Below, piece by piece: positions 1 to 5,431 of a stretch of 5,431 bases of DNA (position 1 is the stretch's first letter; every line of letters starts with the position of its first letter). Source of the DNA: DASPKW01 sp038244055 (lineage in GTDB: Bacteria > Planctomycetota > Phycisphaerae > Tepidisphaerales > Tepidisphaeraceae); assembly GCA_038244055.1 (NCBI GenBank), contig JBBRTW010000476.1:1-5431 (forward strand). The letters run 5' to 3'. The notes under the pieces were generated by a model. It saw nothing but the letters and a program-made list of their open reading frames with translations, made no database searches and was not told where the DNA came from. Position numbers and translations under genes: made by a program.

Positions 1-18
1 ATGTCAAATGTCAAATGT
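1..18 (+). repeat. Short tandem repeat, unit ATGTCAA
   Basis: Two perfect copies of the 7-base unit ATGTCAA (1-7, 8-14) are followed by a partial copy ATGT (15-18). The array touches the left window edge and may continue beyond it. It is intergenic; no function can be read from it. Confidence 0.7.
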
Positions 19-25
19 GGGAAGA

Positions 26-109
26 GGGCGGTGGGGACTTTTGGGGCGGTGTTGGAAGGGGCGCGGTGGGGACGCGCTGGGCAAGCCCGAGCGGCTAAAA
101 GGGGCGGTG
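26..109 (+). repeat. Dispersed G-rich word GGGGCGGTG and near-copies
   Basis: Exact GGGGCGGTG occurs at 43-51 and 101-109, and again at 383-391 outside this interval. Near-copies are GGGCGGTGGGG at 26-36 and GGGGCGCGGTGGGG at 58-71. Five related words in one 445-base spacer are more than scattered noise would suggest, although the strong G bias makes chance recurrence easier. No protein or RNA role can be assigned. Confidence 0.5.
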
Positions 110-136
110 GGGGTTATGGCGCGGGAGGGGGGAGGG
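101..136 (+). repeat. G-run cluster with G-quadruplex potential
   Basis: The plus strand has five runs of three or more G: 101-104, 109-113, 123-125, 127-132 and 134-136. The loops between them are 4, 9, 1 and 1 bases. Four runs can be chosen with only one loop longer than seven bases, so a quadruplex is possible but not of the strictest pattern. Any structure would form on the strand opposite to the operon's transcript. Confidence 0.4.
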
Positions 137-270
137 AGAGAATCCAAGCGAGGGTGGAGGAGAGAGTGTGAGCCGGCCTTTGAGGAGGCGGGGGAGAAAA
201 CTTAAGGCAAACCCTTGGGGGGGATGGTGTCTTCCCTGCGTCCTCTTTCACATTGGCGCGGAGGGATTTT

Positions 271-297
271 GAATGGAAGGAATTGAATCGAAGAATT
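271..297 (+). repeat. Imperfect tandem repeat GAAT(G/C)GAAG(G)AATT
   Basis: Two adjacent units, GAATGGAAGGAATT (271-284) and GAATCGAAGAATT (285-297), differ by one substitution and one missing G. This is a purine-rich intergenic duplication with no evident function. Confidence 0.55.
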
Positions 298-387
298 AGA
301 AGGACGGAGTACCGGCGGTGAAAGGCTCTCTCCCCCCCCGACCGCGGCCCAGAGAAGCACCGTCCCGCCAGGACCGCGAATTGGGGC

Positions 388-409
388 GGTGGGCGGCGTA
401 CTGCCCACC
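388..409 (-). repeat. GC-rich inverted repeat just past the ATPase-nuclease stop; possible 3'-end hairpin
   Basis: GGTGGGCGG (388-396) pairs with CTGCCCACC (401-409) around the four-base loop CGTA, giving a 9-bp stem with one G-T pair on the plus strand. The minus strand would form the equivalent stem with one A-C mismatch. It lies 36 bases after the stop codon of the minus-strand operon, where a terminator would be expected. No T tract follows on the minus strand, so it is not a standard Rho-independent terminator. It could protect the 3' end of the transcript or be a copy of a genomic palindromic repeat (minus strand reads GTAGGGTGGGCAGT at its edge). Confidence 0.4.
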
Positions 410-445
410 CTACTCACTAGGTGGCGGCATAATTCGACGTCAGTA

Positions 446-2530
446 TCAAAAGACCTTTCTCACAATCTGATCGTAAAGCTCCTGCACATGGGCATCGCCC
501 ATCTTGCCGTTCATTGACTGTCGTAGGAATACCTGCAAATCCTTCTCCCGCAGAATAAGAACCATTCCGTCCTTGCCACTTGAGGCGATGTCCTTTATGT
601 GCTTCAAATACTGATCTTTAATCTCGTTGCCCCGGTGGGCTATCACGACAAAACGGCCAATGCTCGGCCCCATGTAGTAGGCCACTTGCTGGAAGTCGGA
701 CGCGGTGAGAGCGTCATAATTTTTGCATTCCACGATCACTTGAGTGGCTTGATAACGTGCCCTCATTTGCTCCCAGAACCCTGTAATCGCCGTGTTGGCG
801 CAGATCCAGTCCCGCCGCTTGAGATTATTAACGTCGCGAACCTGGGAAGCGATATTCGTCAGGGAACGAAAGAAACACAGTCGCAAAAGCTGTCCAACCA
901 ATTCCTCGAATTGGGCTGCATGGTCGTTCCCTTGGGGCAACGTCGCCAACTCATCCAACAAGTTTTGTAACGCTGCGTGGTAATCAGATAGCGTCGTACC
1001 CTCGGGCAGCTCGGTCACGACTCCGCTAGTACGCAGACTCACCGAATCGCCGAGGTCGTTGATCGTCTGGTCGTGGAGGTTCAGGGCATCCCAAAAACTC
1101 CGGTGAATCGAAGCCGTTGTCTTCGGAGTGATTCGCAACCCTGCCGCTGTTGAGATACCCGATGGGCGGAATTCTGCCTCGGATTCATTTTCTCCGATGC
1201 CAAAGAACCCAATGCTATATAGCAGTTCAATAAATCGCTCGGGTTGGGTATTCGAATACACCCATTTACCACAAAGCTCCTTTACTTGATCGTCAACCAA
1301 CAATCGCTCAATAAAGCTCTCCACGCCAACAAAGGTGTATCTCGTCCCAAGCCCATAAAACCGCCCAAGGACAACCCCTATGTTCGGGAAATTCTCCGCA
1401 TATTCGTCGGAGAGATCCTTAAGACGGCTCGTCGAGAACGCTTTCCGCGCTGTCTGGAAGTCGCTTGGCTCGACAAATTCATGTCTGACAGCCACTGCAT
1501 TCTGAATTGCAAGCGAGGAATAGGTCAAGACGTCGCGCGGGCGAAGTTGGCAGAACTCAGCCACATGTTCAAATGACGATCTACCTTCGTAATTCGCAAA
1601 AAAGGCGTCCCACGTGTCACCGTGGAGGCGGAGCTTTGTAACGAATGGCTTTGCAAGGCGCCGTTCAATTAACTCACGAAGCAGTTCTGGTGTCCAGTCC
1701 AGCGAAGTGACGCTCGTTTCAAGGCGACCAAATTCATTGTCTACCTGCCGCACCCTTTCGAAGATGTTTTCTCGCAAAAAAATAATCGGCCGGATGACTG
1801 TTGTGCGCGCTGACAACTCCACCGTCGCGTGCATCATTGCCATTAGATGAATTACGGCGCGATCGCTCCCATCCCAAGCCTCGTCAATCCGATCGATTAG
1901 TAATAATGTCTGATTAGTTACGTCGCTATAATGTTGGTTTAGGCTCGCAATGATCGCTTCGCTGATTTTCACTTGTTTCAGCCACGCGGAATCATTTGCC
2001 CCCGCTAGGGGAGCCGTAACATGATCTATGAAGACCAAAAGGCGGGAATCAAAGTCGTGATCCTCGATAAGCGATAGATGCCGGCGCAACTCATCCGGCA
2101 GTGCATTTCGCCCCACAAGCCCGGTTCGCAGCCAGCACTTAATCGCCTCGGTCAGGAACGCGCGCATGAACGCTTCCTTCAAGGAGCGAAAGGCCCGTTG
2201 CCGAGTGTCGCGATATTCCTTTTCCGCTATGCCATTGACTGTCGGTACAAATTGCTGAGGTAAGATCTGAAATGTTCGCTTGTTACGCTTCGTTAAATAT
2301 AGAGTGATCGCAGTCTTTCCCGTGCCACGCCTTCCTACAAAGAACGAGGAGAATTTCTGCGGCGAACTGGCAGCGTCGATCGCGGGCGTGACCACATAAA
2401 TATCCTGTTCGCGCAAAAGTGGATCATACTCAGCGAATGACTTTCCCAAGTTCACCCGTTTCAGTCTGTCTTTCGGGAGACGCGACTGCGGGGGTGTGGA
2501 GTCGCCTTGTGAAATCTGATGCTTTGCCAT
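446..2530 (-). CDS. P-loop ATPase (Sll1717-like, AAA/STAND type) fused to a C-terminal PD-(D/E)xK nuclease-like domain
   Basis: This 694-residue protein probably couples ATP binding or hydrolysis to DNA cleavage, most likely as part of phage or plasmid defence. The N-terminal stretch GKSFAEYDPLLRE (29-41) leads into Walker A GRRGTGKT (66-73, bases 2312-2335). Walker B is LLLIDRIDE (209-217, with D213, D216 and E217). R253 in FLREN could be a sensor or arginine finger, and RPRD (330-333) sits where related ATPases carry a sensor-2-like motif. Residues about 365-470, including FIELLYSIGFFGIG, look like the winged-helix part seen after the ATPase core in this type of protein. The C-terminal domain (about 535-694) has the PD-(D/E)xK layout: FEELVGQLL helix (541-549), D574 in RRDWIC, E601-x-K603 in VIVECKN (bases 722-730) and Q614/Q615 on the next helix. 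No signal peptide or membrane segment is evident. The ATG at 2528-2530 is the first possible start, because an in-frame TGA lies three codons upstream. It is cotranscribed, by inference, with the methyltransferase gene 30 bases upstream. Domain calls are from motifs only, and the DNA target is unknown. Confidence 0.9.
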   Translation of the reverse strand: MAKHQISQGDSTPPQSRLPKDRLKRVNLGKSFAEYDPLLREQDIYVVTPAIDAASSPQKFSSFFVGRRGTGKTAITLYLTKRNKRTFQILPQQFVPTVNGIAEKEYRDTRQRAFRSLKEAFMRAFLTEAIKCWLRTGLVGRNALPDELRRHLSLIEDHDFDSRLLVFIDHVTAPLAGANDSAWLKQVKISEAIIASLNQHYSDVTNQTLLLIDRIDEAWDGSDRAVIHLMAMMHATVELSARTTVIRPIIFLRENIFERVRQVDNEFGRLETSVTSLDWTPELLRELIERRLAKPFVTKLRLHGDTWDAFFANYEGRSSFEHVAEFCQLRPRDVLTYSSLAIQNAVAVRHEFVEPSDFQTARKAFSTSRLKDLSDEYAENFPNIGVVLGRFYGLGTRYTFVGVESFIERLLVDDQVKELCGKWVYSNTQPERFIELLYSIGFFGIGENESEAEFRPSGISTAAGLRITPKTTASIHRSFWDALNLHDQTINDLGDSVSLRTSGVVTELPEGTTLSDYHAALQNLLDELATLPQGNDHAAQFEELVGQLLRLCFFRSLTNIASQVRDVNNLKRRDWICANTAITGFWEQMRARYQATQVIVECKNYDALTASDFQQVAYYMGPSIGRFVVIAHRGNEIKDQYLKHIKDIASSGKDGMVLILREKDLQVFLRQSMNGKMGDAHVQELYDQIVRKVF

Positions 2531-2560
2531 TGGCTTTCATTCTACTAGAAGTAGTCGCTT
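2531..2560 (-). promoter_or_regulatory. 30-base intergenic gap with weak ribosome binding site and small inverted repeat
   Basis: This gap separates the methyltransferase stop from the ATPase-nuclease start. On the minus strand no good Shine-Dalgarno sequence is seen; the nearest candidate, GAAAG, ends only three bases before the ATG. A short inverted repeat, CTACT-TCT-AGTAG (2542-2554), lies just upstream. The close spacing and lack of room for a promoter suggest cotranscription with low or coupled translation of the second gene. The inverted repeat is short and may be chance. Confidence 0.45.
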
Positions 2561-5431
2561 TTACGTCACGCCTGCCGAGGTGCGGTGCGGTAGGTTCGCC
2601 CGCTGTTCATTCATCCTCAACAACCCCTCCAACACCCGCCGGTCCACCTCCGCGCGTTGGGCGGTGAGCGCATGCCCGGCCGGCAGGGGTTGCCCGGCTC
2701 CGGTTTCTGTCCAGACTGCGGCCCATGATTCATCCCAACTGCCGGCGGTGTCGGTCGCGGCGTAGGCGGCGAGGACGGCTTGATCGAGTTTCTGGTGGGC
2801 GAGTTTCAGCCAGGTGGGGCGCTGGTTGTAGAGGTTGGTCAGGGTGCGTTTTTTGAGGCGTTCATCCTTGGCGGCGGCGGCGAGGATGGCCGAGCGGCGC
2901 ACGAGGGGGCGGGCGTCGGGGGGGACGTCGGCGAAATCATCGGCTTCATCGATCTTTTTCGCCAGCGGCTCGATCCACTCCGGCGGGTTCAGCCAGCGCT
3001 CGCGCTGCTCATCGAGCTCTTTGGCGGCGGCGGCGATGCGGAGATAGGCGGGATGCTTCACCTTCTCCTTGCCGGGAGGCCAGGGGAGGGGGAAGGTTTC
3101 GAAGCAGGTGGTGGGGGTGTAGCGGAAGCCGGATTCGGCTTCACGCACTTGCGTGCCCATCGAGCGCGCCCAAAGTTCGTGGATAGCGGAGTGGAGTAGC
3201 CCAAAAAAGAAGTCATCGGATCGGAGAAAAATCGCCACCTGCTTGTCGGGGAGTGTCGGGGTAATTGTCCAACTGAATATACGGTACTTCGTTACAGTCG
3301 CTGTGACCACGAACCGTGTCGCGCGATCAAGCTTTGCCGACAACCCCTCTCGGGCTTCTTGGTGAATCCACCAGCGATCTCGATATGCCTCGCGGCGCAC
3401 GGTATTCCTGAACGGCTTGACGTGCTCACGTATGTGTTCGAAGGGGTCCTCAAACTGGGCCGCAGTTTCCATTGTCATTTCGGGCGGGAAATAAATGACC
3501 CATTTGCCCCGATTTCGCTGAGTAACGTCGATGCCGCTGAGCCAAGGTCGCATGACAGTCGTAAGGGGTCCAGATACTGGAGCCGGCGCGGTGAGCATGC
3601 TGCGGGCACCGGCATACTCGAGATCAAAATCACCGCCCTTCTGAGTTCCGATTGACCATTCAACGGCGTCGTTTTCAGGAAGACGTTGCCCGGCGGTGAC
3701 GTCGATACCAGTGCGCAGGTTTGCCGGTATGATAGGGACAGGGTTGCCATCGAGAAATCGTTTGGTTTCTGCCCCCCTGTCGAATCCGATAATTGAGACG
3801 TGGACGCTAGCACCATCTAACATCCAGTTACGGTCAGACCACGCCATAAAGATATCGCCGTCACCCTTGATCCGCTCAAGCACCGTACGGTTCTCTCTGC
3901 CTCGAATTCCCTGCGTTGCAAGGAGGCCAACGCGCGTCGACTTTCCCAGGTGTCGTCGGGCTAATTCGAACCAATAGCAACAGAGGTCGGAGGGGCGGGG
4001 AAGGTCAAAAGCTTTCCAAAGGCGGACGAGGTAGTCGTCGTTAAGACCGTTCTGGCGAAACACCTTTGATCCCAAGAACGGCGGATTCCCAATAATGAAA
4101 TCAGTTTGGGGCCATTTCGCCGGCGCAGGATTCTCCTTATCCGACAGGTCCAGGATCGCATCGCGCTCCTCGATGGATTGCAGCTTGTCGAGGATTGGCT
4201 GATTGGGCGGCTCGATGCCGCGCTCCTTGAGCCATTGCAGGTAGCCGATCCAGATGACCACCTGCGCCAGTTCGGCGGCGTAGGGATTGATCTCGATGCC
4301 GTGCAGTTGGGTGGGGCGGACGTGGGGCATGGGGTCCAGAAAGAGGCCCAGCCCGGCGGCGTAGCGGGCGGCTTCATCATCGAGGTCCAAAAGCCCGCGC
4401 AGGGCGACATAGAGGAAATTCCCCGAGCCGCAGGCGGGGTCGAGAATGGAAACCGTGCCCAGGCGCTTGCGGAAGGATTGGATGCGGTCTTGAACCGGCT
4501 TGCGGAGGAGGGCGCGCTTCCTGGAGTTGGTCTCTTTGGAATAGGCGGCGATCTGCGGCTCAAGCTCGGTCTTGATGGCGCTCCACTCGCGGCGGAGGGG
4601 GACCATCACCACGGGCTCGACCACCAGCAGAATATCTTCCTTGGAGGTGTAGTGAGCGCCGATCTGGGCCCGCTTGGCCGGATCGAGCAGGCGCTCGAAG
4701 AGGGTGCCGAAGATGGAGGGCTCGATGCCGCCCCAATCCTTCTTGCTTATCTTCTGGAGGACCATGAGATTGCCATGGGCCAGCGGGATGGCGGGTTTTT
4801 CATCGAACAGGCCGCCATTGAACCAGGGGACGGGATCATTGCCGAACTCGCCGCCGGTGCGCATGAGGGAGAAAAGCTCGGTGGCCCGGCGCGGGAAGGA
4901 ATCGGGATCGGTCAGGCAGCGGTTGATCAGGCGGGTGAAGATGTTGGCGGGGAGGAGCTGGATATCCTCGGCGAAGAGGCAGAAGATCAGCTTCATCATG
5001 AAGTGGGCGACATCGTGATGATGATAGAAGCCGGGGGCGAGGAGGGTCAGGCCGGCGGCGTGGCCGGTGAAGGAGGTCTGCGGGGCGGTGAGCCGGCCGA
5101 TGAGGTTGTCGGCGAGCTGCTGGAAATCATCGGCGACTTGTTTGGTGACCTCATCAGTGCGCAGGAGCGTGCGCTTGAAGGATTCGGGATCGGTGAAGAC
5201 GCGGCGGAGAACATGAAGCTTGGAGGGAATCTCCGCGAGGTGAATGACTTCCGTGGTGCGGGGGTAGCCGGTGAAGTGGGTGTGGATGATGGTGGTGGCG
5301 ATATCGCAGACGACGGACAAGGGCGGGTTATCCAAGGCATCGCGGTACTGGTAGAGCTGGCGGTAGGCTTCGGTGAGGTCTTTGTATTTGTCCTTCTGCT
5401 TGTATTCCCACGCGAAGAAGCCGCGCTTCCA
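2561..5431 (-). CDS. MmeI/YeeA-like Type IIL restriction-modification protein (N6-adenine DNA methyltransferase with N-terminal nuclease motif), 5'-truncated by window edge
   Basis: This protein probably methylates adenine N6 at a specific DNA site using S-adenosylmethionine. Like other MmeI-type enzymes it may also cut DNA through an N-terminal nuclease. Residues are numbered from the first codon in the window (base 5431). An EYK triplet at 9-11 (bases 5399-5407) matches the E-x-K of the MmeI nuclease site. Its partner Asp, usually ten residues before the Glu, would lie two residues outside the window. NPPLSVVCD (35-43) and IHTHFTG (49-55) follow, as is usual in this family. A helical linker (about 70-250) contains FAEDI (153-157). 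The methyltransferase core has HYTS (260-263), motif I DPACGSGNF (331-339, bases 4415-4441), HGIEIN (377-382) and catalytic NPPF (449-452, bases 4076-4087). The target-recognition region runs from about 590 to 768 (LSGIDV, RDRWWIHQ, HELWAR), then RYTPTTCFETFP (770-781) opens the C-terminal region. The 956 visible codons are unbroken and end in TAA. A TTG at 5333-5335 is in frame but lies inside the conserved domain, so it is not the start. The family assignment is firm; nuclease activity is inferred. Confidence 0.93.
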   Translation of the reverse strand, partial: WKRGFFAWEYKQKDKYKDLTEAYRQLYQYRDALDNPPLSVVCDIATTIIHTHFTGYPRTTEVIHLAEIPSKLHVLRRVFTDPESFKRTLLRTDEVTKQVADDFQQLADNLIGRLTAPQTSFTGHAAGLTLLAPGFYHHHDVAHFMMKLIFCLFAEDIQLLPANIFTRLINRCLTDPDSFPRRATELFSLMRTGGEFGNDPVPWFNGGLFDEKPAIPLAHGNLMVLQKISKKDWGGIEPSIFGTLFERLLDPAKRAQIGAHYTSKEDILLVVEPVVMVPLRREWSAIKTELEPQIAAYSKETNSRKRALLRKPVQDRIQSFRKRLGTVSILDPACGSGNFLYVALRGLLDLDDEAARYAAGLGLFLDPMPHVRPTQLHGIEINPYAAELAQVVIWIGYLQWLKERGIEPPNQPILDKLQSIEERDAILDLSDKENPAPAKWPQTDFIIGNPPFLGSKVFRQNGLNDDYLVRLWKAFDLPRPSDLCCYWFELARRHLGKSTRVGLLATQGIRGRENRTVLERIKGDGDIFMAWSDRNWMLDGASVHVSIIGFDRGAETKRFLDGNPVPIIPANLRTGIDVTAGQRLPENDAVEWSIGTQKGGDFDLEYAGARSMLTAPAPVSGPLTTVMRPWLSGIDVTQRNRGKWVIYFPPEMTMETAAQFEDPFEHIREHVKPFRNTVRREAYRDRWWIHQEAREGLSAKLDRATRFVVTATVTKYRIFSWTITPTLPDKQVAIFLRSDDFFFGLLHSAIHELWARSMGTQVREAESGFRYTPTTCFETFPLPWPPGKEKVKHPAYLRIAAAAKELDEQRERWLNPPEWIEPLAKKIDEADDFADVPPDARPLVRRSAILAAAAKDERLKKRTLTNLYNQRPTWLKLAHQKLDQAVLAAYAATDTAGSWDESWAAVWTETGAGQPLPAGHALTAQRAEVDRRVLEGLLRMNEQRANLPHRTSAGVT

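Larger units (their letters stand above)
1..445. other. Gene-free G-rich intergenic spacer
   Basis: I see no convincing gene, tRNA or rRNA here. The two short open frames present (8-205 plus, 202-417 minus) encode low-complexity Gly/Arg- or Pro-rich peptides with no recognisable motif, as expected from GC-rich noncoding DNA. The plus strand is strongly G-rich from about 20 to 200. The sequence also has a run of seven G (217-223) and one of eight C (332-339). It holds short tandem repeats and repeated GGGGCGGTG words, described separately. It lies downstream of the minus-strand operon. Confidence 0.75.

Noticed and set aside
8..205. Plus-strand 65-residue open frame
   Set aside because: Gly/Arg-rich low-complexity peptide in a G-rich spacer, with no motif and no convincing ribosome binding site.
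388..409. Calling the inverted repeat a Rho-independent terminator
   Set aside because: No run of T follows the stem on the minus strand; left as an inverted repeat of uncertain role.
202..417. Minus-strand 71-residue open frame with a GTG start
   Set aside because: Starts inside the GGTGGGC-type repeat region, Pro/Ser-rich with no recognisable domain; typical spurious frame in GC-rich intergenic DNA.
1..445. CRISPR array or tRNA gene in the spacer
   Set aside because: Repeats are only 7-14 bases long without regular spacers, and no cloverleaf arrangement or conserved tRNA arm sequence is visible.
599..970. Plus-strand 123-residue open frame
   Set aside because: Antisense to the nuclease-like domain of the ATPase gene, no recognisable protein features.
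2538..2540. Alternative ATG ten bases upstream of the ATPase-nuclease start
   Set aside because: It is in a different reading frame from the 694-residue protein; the in-frame codon three positions upstream of the chosen ATG is a TGA stop.
2780..3199. Plus-strand 139-residue open frame
   Set aside because: Lies entirely antisense to the methyltransferase C-terminal region and is Gly-rich; it is a by-product of the high GC codon use of the real gene.
3961..4563. Minus-strand 200-residue open frame overlapping the methyltransferase
   Set aside because: A frame-shifted shadow of the motif I to IV region, rich in Pro, Ser and Arg with no coherent domain; the main frame holds the conserved motifs uninterrupted.
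5333..5335. TTG as the start codon of the methyltransferase gene
   Set aside because: The frame stays open to base 5431 and the upstream codons encode family-conserved residues including EYK, so this TTG is an internal Leu codon.

Overview
The window carries two long, intact reading frames on the minus strand, apparently one transcription unit read from right to left. At its left end is a gene-free, very G-rich spacer of about 445 bases. The organism looks like a GC-rich bacterium. The sequence does not identify it further. The style of the spacer and the C-terminal wording of the methyltransferase remind me of Verrucomicrobia or Planctomycetes, but that is a weak impression, not evidence.

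Region 2561-5431 (minus strand) is a gene truncated by the right edge of the window. It encodes a large MmeI/YeeA-like protein (Type IIL restriction-modification style). It has the ExK half of an N-terminal nuclease site, a helical linker, an N6-adenine methyltransferase core (HYTS, DPACGSGNF, NPPF), a target-recognition region and the typical C-terminal region. The reading frame is open to base 5431, so the true start lies outside the window. Base composition is mosaic: the block from the NPPF motif through the target-recognition region is clearly poorer in GC than the sequence on both sides.

Region 446-2530 (minus strand) is a complete gene for a 694-residue protein that starts 30 bases after the methyltransferase stop codon. 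It joins an AAA/STAND-type P-loop ATPase (Walker A GRRGTGKT, Walker B LLLIDRIDE, RPRD motif; resembling the Sll1717-type P-loop ATPases) to a C-terminal PD-(D/E)xK nuclease-like domain (FEELVGQLL, RRD, ECK, QQ).

Taken together, a one-polypeptide restriction-modification enzyme is followed by an ATPase-nuclease. The inference is a defence locus. The methyltransferase would mark (and perhaps cut) specific sites, and the ATPase-nuclease would act as an associated or second-line effector. I do not recognise this exact two-gene pair as a named system, so it is the main candidate for novelty here.

Region 1-445 contains no convincing gene. It holds short tandem repeats, several copies of a GGGGCGGTG word, a G-run cluster with quadruplex potential, and a GC-rich inverted repeat just past the end of the ATPase-nuclease gene.
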